Part shown: one piece after another, positions 1 through 9,307 of the stretch
How the letters are laid out: the number at the start of each line of letters is the position of its first letter
Position numbering within the stretch: position 1 is the first letter of the stretch
From: Verrucomicrobiota bacterium
GTDB taxonomy: Bacteria; Verrucomicrobiota; Verrucomicrobiia; Palsa-1439
NCBI GenBank assembly: GCA_016871575.1
Contig: VHCW01000013.1
Coordinates: 1 to 64,000 of the forward strand
Direction of reading: 5' to 3'
DNA length: 64,000 nt
Position numbers and translations under genes: made by a program
Notes under the pieces: generated by a model
Seen by the model: the letters and a program-made list of their open reading frames with translations, nothing else
The model's database searches: none
Told to the model about the DNA's origin: nothing

Positions 1-198
1 TGTTGGTGTTGCAAGAGTACTGGCGGAATGGTCGGTGGGCGCAACTGTTTCCCCACATGGGTTGTGCCAATCCCTCCCTCAACTGATTTCACCTTATGTG
101 CCCCCCATTAAAAGTTGCCTTGCTCCCGATTGAGAATAGGGATTGAGAATGGGTTTGACCCGCAAGCGGCTCTCCTCTACAGTCGGCACCGCGAGTCC
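1..198. other. Left-edge region without a recognisable gene
   Basis: I see no convincing coding region before purD. The stretch holds two near-copies of a GATTGAGAAT core at 129-155. The 17-base string at 139-155 recurs in inverted orientation at 21946-21962. The longer frame open from 115 would add 28 residues to PurD, but these do not resemble the family N-terminus and are taken as upstream sequence. Confidence 0.5.
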
Positions 199-1482
199 AT
201 GAAAATCCTGGTGATCGGCAGCGGCGGGCGCGAACACGCGCTCGCGTGGAAATTAGCCCAAAGCAAACTGGCGACAAAGTTGTACTGTGCGCCGGGCAAT
301 CCCGGCATTGCACAGGTCGCCGAGTGCGTGCCCATCGCCGCCACCGACATCGCGAAGCTCGCTGACTTTGTCCAGCTCAAGTGCATCGGCCTCACCGTCG
401 TCGGCCCCGAAGCGCCGCTCTGCGCCGGCATCGCCGATTACTTCAAGGCGCGCCGGCTCCGCGTCTTCGGCCCGTCACAGGCCGGCGCGCAACTCGAAGG
501 CAGCAAGGTCTTCTCAAAACGATTCTTCCTCAAACACGGCGTCCCCACCGGCCGCGCCGAGATTTTCACCGACGCCAACTCCGCCCGCGCTTGCGTCCGC
601 AGTTGGGGCGCGCCCGTGGTCGTCAAGGCCGACGGTCTCGCCGCCGGTAAAGGCGTCATCGTCGCGAAATCGGTTGCTGAGGCGGAGGCGGCGATTGCGG
701 ACATCATGGAGAAGAAGGTTTTCGGTTCCGCCGGTGATCAGCTCATCGTCGAGGAATGTCTCGTCGGCGAGGAAGCGTCGGTCATGGCGCTGACCGACGG
801 CAAGTGCTACCGTATTCTCGCCGCGGCGCAGGACCACAAACGCATCGGCGACAATGACACGGGGCCGAACACGGGCGGGATGGGCGCGTATTCGCCGACC
901 CCGGCGCTCGACAAGGTGCCGGAGGAGCAGATTCGGAATATTTTCGACCGCACGCTCGCGGGGTTGCAGGCCGACGGGATTGATTTCCGGGGCGTGTTGT
1001 ATGCCGGGATCATGTTGACGAAGGACCGCGGGCCGATGTTGCTCGAGTACAATTGCCGGTTCGGCGACCCGGAGACGCAGGTGGTCTTGCCCCGGATGGA
1101 CTTCGATCTGGCGGAGGCGTGCCGCGCGACGGCGGACGGCACGCTCGGCGAGATGACGTTGAACTGGAAATCGGAAGCGGCGGTCTGCGTCGTGATGGCG
1201 TCGGGCGGGTATCCCGGCGAATACGCGAAAGGCAAATTGATCGAGGGACTCGACGACGCGGCGAAGTTGCCGGGCGTGACGGTGTTCCACGCGGGAACAA
1301 AAGCGGGCGCGAACGGCGGGATTGTGACCGACGGCGGCCGGGTGTTGGGCGTGACGGCGCTCGGCGACGGCATCGCGGGCGCGGTCAAGCGGGCGTACGA
1401 GGCGGTGGCGCGGATTCGCTTTGACGGAATGCAGTACCGGCGCGATATTGCCGCCCGCGCGCTCGCGCGAAATAAGAAATAG
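199..1482 (+). CDS. purD: Phosphoribosylamine-glycine ligase
   Basis: This ATP-grasp enzyme makes glycinamide ribonucleotide from phosphoribosylamine, glycine and ATP, the second step of purine synthesis in the cytoplasm. The protein has 427 residues, a normal family length. It opens with MKILVIGSGGREHALAWKL, the diagnostic N-terminal signature. Later it carries the ATP-grasp core GPNTGGMGAYSP and the magnesium-binding stretch LEYNCRFGDPETQ. The start at 199 was chosen because the signature begins there. The next gene starts only 2 bases after the stop, so the two are probably co-transcribed. Nothing unusual was seen. Confidence 0.97.
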   Translation: MKILVIGSGGREHALAWKLAQSKLATKLYCAPGNPGIAQVAECVPIAATDIAKLADFVQLKCIGLTVVGPEAPLCAGIADYFKARRLRVFGPSQAGAQLEGSKVFSKRFFLKHGVPTGRAEIFTDANSARACVRSWGAPVVVKADGLAAGKGVIVAKSVAEAEAAIADIMEKKVFGSAGDQLIVEECLVGEEASVMALTDGKCYRILAAAQDHKRIGDNDTGPNTGGMGAYSPTPALDKVPEEQIRNIFDRTLAGLQADGIDFRGVLYAGIMLTKDRGPMLLEYNCRFGDPETQVVLPRMDFDLAEACRATADGTLGEMTLNWKSEAAVCVVMASGGYPGEYAKGKLIEGLDDAAKLPGVTVFHAGTKAGANGGIVTDGGRVLGVTALGDGIAGAVKRAYEAVARIRFDGMQYRRDIAARALARNKK

Positions 1483-1484
1483 AC

Positions 1485-2548
1485 ATGAAGAAACTTATCC
1501 CGGGAATTCTCATCGGACTGGCAATTGCCGCCGGCATCGCCGCCGACAACAACGTCGAGTTGAAGCAGACGACCGAGATCATCGGCCTGCTGAAGTCGCA
1601 TTACGTGGACGCAAACCGTCTCGACCAGAAACGGCTCACCGACGCGACGGTCGCCGGCCTGTTGAAGGCGCTCGGTCCTGGCGCGCAACTGCTCAGCGCC
1701 GCCGAGGCGAAAGCGAAACCGGTCGCCGCGATTCAGTCGCGCGCATCCGCCGGCCAGCGATTGGCGCGCGCGGAGATCATTGACCCGAAGATCGGTTACA
1801 TCCGGCTGGCCGACGTCGAGCAGGCGGCGGTCGCTGAACTGGACGCGGAGCTGGCGAAGTTCGCCGCGGCCAACGTGACCGCTTACGTGCTCGACCTGCG
1901 ATTTGCCGACGGCACGAATTTCGCGGCTGCCGCGGTGTTGGCGGGACGGTTCCTGCGCAACAGCGAGGAGTTGTTTGCCATCAAGTCGGCGGACAAGCCG
2001 CCCGTGCCGTTCCGCTGCGAGGCGCGGGCTGACGCGAAGCTGACCGACGCGCCGCTGATGATTCTGGTGAACAACAACACGCGCGGCGCCGCCGAGGTGC
2101 TCGCGGGCGCGTTGCGCGGTCAGGACCGCGGCATCGTCATTGGCGCGGCGACCGCCGGCGGCGCGCTCGCCTGGCAGGATTTGTCGCTTAGCGACGGGCG
2201 CGTGTTGCGCGTGGCGACGGCCAAGATCGCGCTGCCAAAGGGTGACGTTTTCCCCGGCGGCGTTACCCCGGATGTGCCGGTCAAGATTGACGCGAAGATC
2301 GAGAAGGACGCCGTGATGAACTCCACAAACGTCACCCTCACGGCGAGTCTCACCGCCGAGCAGACCCACAAGATGATGACCGAAGCCGACCTCGTGAAAT
2401 ATCACCGGGGCGAAGCGGTTGATTTCCCAGGCTCGAAATCCGCCACCAACAAGACCACCGGCGCCAACGGGGAGAACGCCGTTCGCGACGTGGTCCTTCA
2501 ACGCGCCGTGGACATTCTCAAGGGCATACGGGTGTTGCTGTCGTGGCG

Positions 2549-2552
<4 letters not shown>
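1485..2552 (+). CDS. Secreted S41 (C-terminal processing) peptidase homologue lacking the catalytic dyad
   Basis: The protein has 355 residues with an N-terminal hydrophobic signal (about residues 1-20). It has the tail-specific protease fold from about residue 95 to 255, including [15 protein letters not shown] and the following [11 protein letters not shown] segment. In active S41 enzymes these positions read NxxSASASE and TFGKG. Here the nucleophile Ser is Gly201 and the general-base Lys, 25 residues later, is Gly226. No PDZ domain is evident between the N-terminal helices and the core. It is therefore probably a non-proteolytic, periplasmic binding or scaffold protein. It lies 2 bases after purD, and its stop overlaps the start of the next gene (ATGA), indicating one operon. 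The fold assignment is firm; loss of activity is inferred from the missing residues. Confidence 0.8.
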
Positions 2553-4742
<2,190 letters not shown>

Positions 4743-4744
<2 letters not shown>

Positions 4745-4803
4745 GCGACGCGACTCCGCTTCGCTGCGTCGCTCACTACAAACGTTCGTAGTCAGGCACG
4801 CAG
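4743..4803. repeat. REP-like inverted repeat downstream of glyA
   Basis: A 9-bp stem (GAGCGACGC at 4743-4751 with GCGTCGCTC at 4766-4774) begins on the glyA stop codon. It runs into two REP arms set tail to tail: 4757-4783 and 4784-4803 (GTTCGTAGTCAGGCACGCAG). Both arms recur at 51099-51118 and 51183-51209. There is no U-tract, so it is classed as an interspersed repeat that may also stabilise or end the transcript. Confidence 0.7.
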
Positions 4804-4864
4804 CGAATGCGGAGTGCTGTATTCTGTAAGCCGCTGAGCCTCTTATCCCGTTCTTTGTCAGAAT

Positions 4865-4904
4865 GTCATTCTATTTTGAAACATATGTTTCAAAATAGAA
4901 TGAC
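4865..4904. repeat. Perfect 40-bp palindrome, intergenic
   Basis: Bases 4865-4884 are the exact reverse complement of 4885-4904, with no spacer and no extension on either side. The centre is ACATATGT. A second perfect palindrome of exactly the same length and centre lies inside rsmB at 17604-17643. This copy is AT-rich and sits between the glyA fusion and the ACT-domain gene. The rest of 4805-5007 holds nothing recognisable. Confidence 0.9.
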
Positions 4905-5007
4905 TTTGTGATTGCCATCAATGGGCTGCATCTGATGTGTGGCGTCGAAATCCCATTGGTGTGTTGTGTTCGGCCCCTTCTTCCGCTAGGATGCCGACAC
5001 GTTTCCG

Positions 5008-5589
5008 ATGAACACACGTTTCCCAAACGCTTATGTCCTGAACGCGATGGCCGATGACCGGCCCGGCATCATCGCCGCGGTCAGCGGCGTCATCGTTGCG
5101 CTTGGCGGCAACATTGACGCCTGTTCGCAAACCGTCCTCGGCGGCTACTTCACACAGATTCTCGTTGTCAGTTTTCCGCAGGCCGTCGCGGCGGACGAAC
5201 TCGTGGCGCGCGTGCAGAAAGCCGCGCCACCGGGCGGCGCGTTGCAGGTTGCGGCACGTCCCTACGCGCCATTGGCGGTGCCCGGCGGACACGGGCCGGC
5301 GGAACGGTTTGTCATCACGGCGCTGGGCAAGGACAAGCCGGGCATCATCCACCGTTTCAGCCAGTACCTCGCCGGCAAGGATATCAATGTCGTGGACCTG
5401 TATTGGGATTGCGCGGGCGAGGACTTCGTGTTGACGGCGCAAGTCGAGATTCCCAAACGCTGGGAGATCGGGATGTTGCAAGCCGACCTCGACGAGATCG
5501 GACACGAGGACGGCTTCAACGTCCGCGTCCAGCACGAGAACATCTTCGTTGCCACCAATCAACTCCGCCTTTCCGGAGGAAACCGCTGA
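5008..5589 (+). CDS. Double ACT-domain regulatory protein (GcvR-like)
   Basis: The 193-residue cytoplasmic protein has two ACT domains, about residues 6-85 and 98-180. Each opens with the DRPGIIAAVS / DKPGIIHRFS type of ligand-loop motif. This is the architecture of the glycine cleavage repressor GcvR and related amino-acid sensors. Its position just after a glyA-containing gene supports a role in sensing glycine or serine, though this is inference. In other bacteria a single-ACT protein (UPF0237) is often paired with a DUF711/UPF0210 gene. Here a DUF711 gene lies 3.7 kb downstream, beyond an accessory patch. Confidence 0.8.
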   Translation: MNTRFPNAYVLNAMADDRPGIIAAVSGVIVALGGNIDACSQTVLGGYFTQILVVSFPQAVAADELVARVQKAAPPGGALQVAARPYAPLAVPGGHGPAERFVITALGKDKPGIIHRFSQYLAGKDINVVDLYWDCAGEDFVLTAQVEIPKRWEIGMLQADLDEIGHEDGFNVRVQHENIFVATNQLRLSGGNR

Positions 5590-5637
5590 TGCTTCGCACC
5601 GAACTGAAACTGAACTGAATTGAAAATCGGCTCGCGG

Positions 5638-6090
5638 TCAGGTTTGAGCGCGCTTCTGAATCGGGTTGACCACATGCAGGCCGGGGAACTGGAGAAAATC
5701 CACGTCGGATGTGTAGATTTCCCGAACACCATGCTCACGCATCAGGACAGCCGTGCGGATGTCAAAGAAAAGGTTGCCCGACGGGTGCGTCAGGCACGAG
5801 AGGAGTTCGCCGAGCAGCGACCAGTGTTGCTCGCCGGCAGTCAACACCCGAAAGCACGGGTTGCCCACCACCCGTCGGATGAACTCCATCGCTTCCTGCC
5901 ACGTCAATGGTTGCGAGAACACTTTTGGGTGGGTGGCCACCCGCAGAAACTCATAGAGGATCCCTTCTGTCAAATACCACTGCTCAGGCCCCGCGCCGGC
6001 GCGCAGCAGGAATTCGCGGGCTGCGATGTGCTCCGAGGCGTCGCGATTGGCGGCGTAGAGCAAGATGTTCGTATCAACGATACCCGCCAT
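5638..6090 (-). CDS. vapC: PIN-domain toxin, VapC family
   Basis: A 150-residue PIN-domain protein, expected to act as a Mg-dependent ribonuclease toxin. The N-terminus GIVDTNILLYAANRD holds the first catalytic Asp. An acidic residue in the middle region (LTEGILYEFLRV) and the C-terminal segment IYTSDVDFLQFPG complete the usual acidic set. The start at 6090 overlaps the stop of the upstream antitoxin by one base (TGATG), the typical coupled arrangement. The longer upstream extension of the frame only covers antitoxin sequence. Confidence in family is high; the RNA target is unknown. Confidence 0.88.
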   Translation of the reverse strand: MAGIVDTNILLYAANRDASEHIAAREFLLRAGAGPEQWYLTEGILYEFLRVATHPKVFSQPLTWQEAMEFIRRVVGNPCFRVLTAGEQHWSLLGELLSCLTHPSGNLFFDIRTAVLMREHGVREIYTSDVDFLQFPGLHVVNPIQKRAQT

Positions 6091-6320
6091 CAGGAGTCCA
6101 TCAACGCTTCCAGCGCGTTGCGGTCGCCAAGATTGACGCGGGGACGTCCCATGGAGAACACGGGCAGTTCGCACGGCGTGCTCAGGCGTGTTTTGTGACG
6201 ATGCAGTCCTTCCGTCAGCAAGTCGTTGACAACCTGCGAAAGCTGGCGGTTTTCCTTCCGCGCCAATTCACGGACTCCCCGCATGCAACTGTCTTGCAAG
6301 ACAAGCGTGGTTCGTTTCAT
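6090..6320 (-). CDS. vapB: VapB-type antitoxin
   Basis: A 76-residue protein beginning MKRTTLVLQDSCMRGVRELA, with a ribbon-helix-helix-like N-terminus followed by QLSQVVNDLLTEGL. Such antitoxins bind their own promoter as dimers and neutralise the VapC partner through the C-terminal tail. The start at ATG 6320 was chosen over upstream Mets because the RHH strand begins there. It precedes and overlaps the vapC gene. The upstream region contains repeated CGTCAT/ATGACG motifs that could be its operator. Confidence 0.8.
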   Translation of the reverse strand: MKRTTLVLQDSCMRGVRELARKENRQLSQVVNDLLTEGLHRHKTRLSTPCELPVFSMGRPRVNLGDRNALEALMDS

Positions 6321-6335
6321 ATGCACACACACATA

Positions 6336-6386
6336 CGTCATCGTCATACAGATGTCAACGCTGCACACACCGTCATACTGATGACG
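6336..6386 (-). promoter_or_regulatory. Candidate vapBC promoter and operator
   Basis: On the minus strand a TTGACA box and a TATGTG box with 17-base spacing lie just before the vapB start. CGTCAT occurs at 6336-6341, 6342-6347 and 6371-6376, the last forming an inverted repeat with ATGACG at 6381-6386 (4-base spacer). Autoregulation by VapB at these sites is an inference from how such systems usually work. Confidence 0.45.
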
Positions 6387-6449
6387 GGAAATTGCCCTTC
6401 CGAGGGACACTGCGTTTACAGTCACGGGATGATAGTTCTGGGAGAGGCG

Positions 6450-7343
6450 TTACGGCAACGGCAGCAAGGTGAGGGTGCCGGCCTTCATGTCGGGAATGAG
6501 GAGCAGCTTGGCCGACTCGTCAAGGTAGAAGTCGGCGGCCGACTGTAGTCCTTCGATGAGAAGGCGCGGCGCAGCGCCCCCGGCCTCAATGCGCCAGACC
6601 TTGCCCTGCGTCCAACTCGACACGTAAAGCGCACCGGTCTTGGCTTGCTCGATGCCGTCGGCACCCCGCAGGCCAGTGGCCAGACGTCGCAGCTTACCGT
6701 CGTCCTCCTTGACCAGAAGATGGCCGTGGAAGAACTCGGCAATGAGCAGGCGACCGTCAGTGCCGATGCCGACGCCGTTGGGACATGGCATGGCTGCCGT
6801 GGCGTCAACGACGATGCTGACTTTGCCGTCGAGGGTGACGCGGAAGATGCGGCCGACAGCGGGGAGGGCACGCGCTTGGGGACTGTCGAGGGGCCAGAGT
6901 CCGTCGGGACCGAACATGCGGTCAACCGTGCCGGTGTCGGAGACGAAGACGCTCTTGCCGTCGGGGGCGGCGCAGACGTCGTTGAGAAAGAGGACGGGGC
7001 AAGGGAAGTCCTTTTCATCGGCCAAGACTGTCTTGCGCCCCTTCGCATCAATCTTCCACACCCGTTTCTGGTCGCTGGTCACGAGATGGTTGCCGATGAA
7101 GGCGATGCCCTTCGGCTCGTCCAGGCCGCTGGCGAAGACCTCGAGACGGTCGCCCTTGAGCACCTTGACCACGGCATTGCTGGCGCCTTCGGGACCCATG
7201 ACCGTGATGTAGTAGTGACCGTTCCATCCCTTCGCGACGCTTTCGGGACGTTCGCCGACGGAGAGCGTTCGGCGTTCGGCGGCGTTTCCTGCCGTAGCGA
7301 ACGTGATGAGTACCGGGACCAGCAGACTGAGGATCAACTTCAT
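6450..7343 (-). CDS. Secreted SMP-30/NHL-type beta-propeller protein
   Basis: A 297-residue protein with a clear signal peptide (MKLILSLLVPVLITFATAGNAAERR). A six-bladed propeller follows, with repeating strand motifs such as GPDGLWPLDS, NGVGIGTDGRLLIAEF and ADGIEQAKTGALYVSS. It resembles the gluconolactonase/regucalcin (SMP-30) and NHL superfamily. Those proteins act as lactonases or as periplasmic binding modules. A metal-site Asn/Asp pair is suggested by FLNDVCAAPDGK and PNGVGIG. The substrate cannot be deduced. It stands alone on the minus strand, preceded by GAAAGGA as ribosome site. Confidence 0.75.
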   Translation of the reverse strand: MKLILSLLVPVLITFATAGNAAERRTLSVGERPESVAKGWNGHYYITVMGPEGASNAVVKVLKGDRLEVFASGLDEPKGIAFIGNHLVTSDQKRVWKIDAKGRKTVLADEKDFPCPVLFLNDVCAAPDGKSVFVSDTGTVDRMFGPDGLWPLDSPQARALPAVGRIFRVTLDGKVSIVVDATAAMPCPNGVGIGTDGRLLIAEFFHGHLLVKEDDGKLRRLATGLRGADGIEQAKTGALYVSSWTQGKVWRIEAGGAAPRLLIEGLQSAADFYLDESAKLLLIPDMKAGTLTLLPLP

Positions 7344-7435
7344 TGTGATGGATTTCCTTTCGGGAGCTTATCCTGTGTAAAATCGAATACGGAGTCAAGC
7401 CAATCGGTGGCTGAGGGTTCAACTGATGGGAAATC

Positions 7436-7454
7436 GCTTTTCAGAGGGGCTTCG
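7436..7454. repeat. Interspersed repeat, copy 1
   Basis: GCTTTTCAGAGGGGCTTCG. The same 19 bases occur at 7549-7567 and 9024-9042. This copy lacks the longer flanking identity shared by the other two. The stretch 7344-7747 has no gene; it holds this repeat, copy 2 and the 22-bp array. Confidence 0.7.
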
Positions 7455-7539
7455 TACCGGCGACAGCAGAGACCTGTCAATACTATGGACTGACCCCTTC
7501 ACGTCGGAAGCCGCTCGTTTTCAAAATGAAATGATAGAT

Positions 7540-7582
7540 GGCATGATTGCTTTTCAGAGGGGCTTCGCATGGGCGCCAGCAA
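7540..7582. repeat. Interspersed repeat, copy 2
   Basis: A 28-base stretch from 7540 to 7567 is identical to 9015-9042. The next 15 bases are also similar, including a GGCGCCAGCA block. The element contains no open frame of its own. Confidence 0.75.
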
Positions 7583-7662
7583 GGGGGGGGTAAATGTTCC
7601 GGGCTTTGTTCCGTCAGTCTCTATCTGGTCTTAATTTAACACCCTACCATCCATTCTGTCGC

Positions 7663-7750
7663 GTTGACAATGCGCGCCGCTCATATTGACAATGAGCACT
7701 TTCTGTGTTGACAATAGACTCGTAGTATGTTGACAATAGCAACATCGATG
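7663..7750 (+). promoter_or_regulatory. Four direct repeats at an exact 22-bp period (iteron-like operator)
   Basis: TTGACAAT occurs at 7664-7671, 7686-7693, 7708-7715 and 7730-7737, each exactly 22 bases after the last. The 13-14 bases between are not conserved, so only one face of the helix is marked every two turns. The last unit ends on the ATG at 7748. Although each core contains a perfect -35 hexamer, none is followed by a -10 box at 16-18 bases. The array is therefore more likely a cooperative protein-binding site, probably for the regulator encoded just downstream. Iterons of plasmid origins have a similar period, but no Rep gene is present. Confidence 0.85.
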
Positions 7751-8800
7751 AACAACGAACACACAAACCGAGGTGAGGAAATAATAGCGTTCCTTATCGA
7801 GAAGGTTCCTCACCATTCTGACGATTTAGTCCGAATTGTTTGCGACAAGTTCGGTATAACGCGCCAAGCGGTCAGTAGATACCTGCAAGAGTTGATCGAT
7901 AAGGGACAGATTGTAGCCACTGGGAATACAAATCAGCGGCGTTATGAACTCCCACTTCTACGAGAGGAATCATTCCAATTCCCCATCAAGAATTTGGAGG
8001 AAGACGTTGTGTGGCGTGACAAAATATCTCCCTTCATTGCACATCTACCGTCCAACGTTGTTAGCATATGGCAATACTGCGTGAGCGAAATGGTCAACAA
8101 TGCCATTGACCACTCCGATGGCACCATGATGACCGTGCGCGTGAAACAGAATGCTGCGGTGACAGAGATCGTCGTTTGGGATGATGGCATAGGTATTTTT
8201 CGGAAGATTAAACAAGCCTGCAATCTCGATGATGAAAGACATGCGGTGCTGGAACTCGCCAAGGGAAAACTAACTACGGACCCAGCACGACATACGGGCG
8301 AGGGGATCTTTTTCACGTCACGAATGCTTGACGATTTTGCGATTCTCTCTGGCGATGTATATTTCAGCCACAAGCATGAAGAAGAGGAAGACTGGATTTC
8401 CCAACGCGAAAGGCCTGATACTGGTACTGCAGTATTTATGATGTTGGCAAATAAGAGTGCTCGTACTACCAAAGAAGTGTTTGATTACTTCGCACTCGAA
8501 GAGCATGACTACGGCTTCACCAAGACTGTCGTCCCGGTGCGAATGGCTCAGCACGGTGCTGAACAATTGATCTCTCGTTCGCAAGCGAAGCGGCTTCTCG
8601 CTAGGGTTGATCGCTTTGCTATTGTGCTGTTTGACTTCGCTCGCGTGGATACGATCGGGCCAGCATTTGCCGACGAAATATTCAGAGTGTTTGAGCGCAC
8701 GCACCCCAATATTCGACTTGTCCCAATAAACACCGTGCCTGACGTAGAGCAGATGATTACGCGAGCGCGTTCGGTTCCACACACACAAACCGAAGTATAA
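7748..8800 (+). CDS. Winged-helix, GHKL ATPase and STAS-like (DUF4325) regulator
   Basis: The 350-residue protein has three parts. Residues about 10-70 form a winged helix (DKFGITRQAVSRYLQELIDKG). Residues about 95-230 form a GHKL ATPase with N-box SEMVNNAIDHSDG, G1 WDDGIGI and G2 GEGIFF. Residues about 260-340 form a STAS-like DUF4325 domain (LFDFARVDTIGPAFADEIF). It thus joins DNA binding, an RsbW-like ATPase and an antagonist-like domain in one chain. The start at 7748 was preferred to ATG 7727 because the fourth 22-bp repeat covers 7727-7747. Its base composition is visibly poorer in GC than its neighbours, suggesting transfer. Autoregulation through the upstream repeats is likely but inferred. 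Confidence 0.82.
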   Translation: MNNEHTNRGEEIIAFLIEKVPHHSDDLVRIVCDKFGITRQAVSRYLQELIDKGQIVATGNTNQRRYELPLLREESFQFPIKNLEEDVVWRDKISPFIAHLPSNVVSIWQYCVSEMVNNAIDHSDGTMMTVRVKQNAAVTEIVVWDDGIGIFRKIKQACNLDDERHAVLELAKGKLTTDPARHTGEGIFFTSRMLDDFAILSGDVYFSHKHEEEEDWISQRERPDTGTAVFMMLANKSARTTKEVFDYFALEEHDYGFTKTVVPVRMAQHGAEQLISRSQAKRLLARVDRFAIVLFDFARVDTIGPAFADEIFRVFERTHPNIRLVPINTVPDVEQMITRARSVPHTQTEV

Positions 8801-8871
8801 AGGCTGGGGACCCAACAAACGGTGTAGCGGTGGCTGACCTTAGCCATTAAGGCAACCAGCCAATCTCCACC

Positions 8872-9014
8872 TCACGGCTGCGTGACGATCAGCGAGAAGT
8901 TGTCGAGGTAGAAGGCGGGCTTAGTGGTGGCAGCACAGAAGCCGGTCACTTGAGGTAGCCGAGCGAGGTGAGGAACTCGTCCATCTTTTGAACGGTTTCC
9001 TTGTAGCCAGAACC
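8872..9014 (-). pseudogene. Remnants of two gene 3' ends
   Basis: Two short minus-strand tails end in stops here. One ends KPAFYLDNFSLIVTQP, typical of a beta-sandwich carbohydrate-binding C-terminus; the other ends VQKMDEFLTSLGYLK. Both lose any family resemblance within 20-30 codons upstream, where the repeat at 9015-9057 begins. I read them as debris of deleted genes. The remainder of 8801-9307 holds only repeats. Confidence 0.4.
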
Positions 9015-9057
9015 GGCATGATTGCTTTTCAGAGGGGCTTCGAATCGGCGCCAGCAG
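9015..9057. repeat. Interspersed repeat, copy 3
   Basis: Bases 9015-9042 are identical to 7540-7567. Similarity continues through GGCGCCAGCA to 9057. It abuts the gene remnants at 8872-9014. Confidence 0.75.
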
Positions 9058-9194
9058 GGGAGGTAAGGGGGGAGTCCCAAACCTTGACTGACGAGCCAAA
9101 GCATCGGCAACGCTTGCGAAATTTTCCTCTCGGTGCATTTCCTTTCCTTTCGGGGCGCATCTTGCCGAAAACCGGGTTCACAGTCAAGCTGGAC

Positions 9195-9220
9195 GGACGC
9201 GACAAAGCGCGTCCCTCCAA
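9195..9220. repeat. REP-like hairpin (GGACGC...GCGTCC CTCCAA family)
   Basis: A hairpin of GGACGC and GCGTCC arms followed by CTCCAA. Its reverse complement matches 31985-32010 at 24 of 26 positions. A diverged relative lies at 32024-32048. Confidence 0.7.
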
Positions 9221-9307
9221 ATGGCAAATAAAGACACTACCGGACGATGATGAAGGCCGATTTCGGTGCTTGTCTCGCACCGGCTTCATCCCTAGAATGT
9301 TGTCCTC

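Noticed and set aside
807-2501. 564-residue open frame on the minus strand across purD and the S41-like gene
   Set aside because: It runs antisense to two well-supported genes, has His/Arg/Gly-rich composition typical of GC-driven shadow frames, and no recognisable motif.
7663-7750. Reading the 22-bp repeats as a CRISPR array
   Set aside because: The conserved part is only 8-9 bases with 13-base gaps; CRISPR repeats and spacers are each over 20 bases, and no cas gene is nearby.
9037-9057. TTCGAATC resembling a tRNA T-loop
   Set aside because: It is part of the interspersed repeat; no cloverleaf can be drawn around it.
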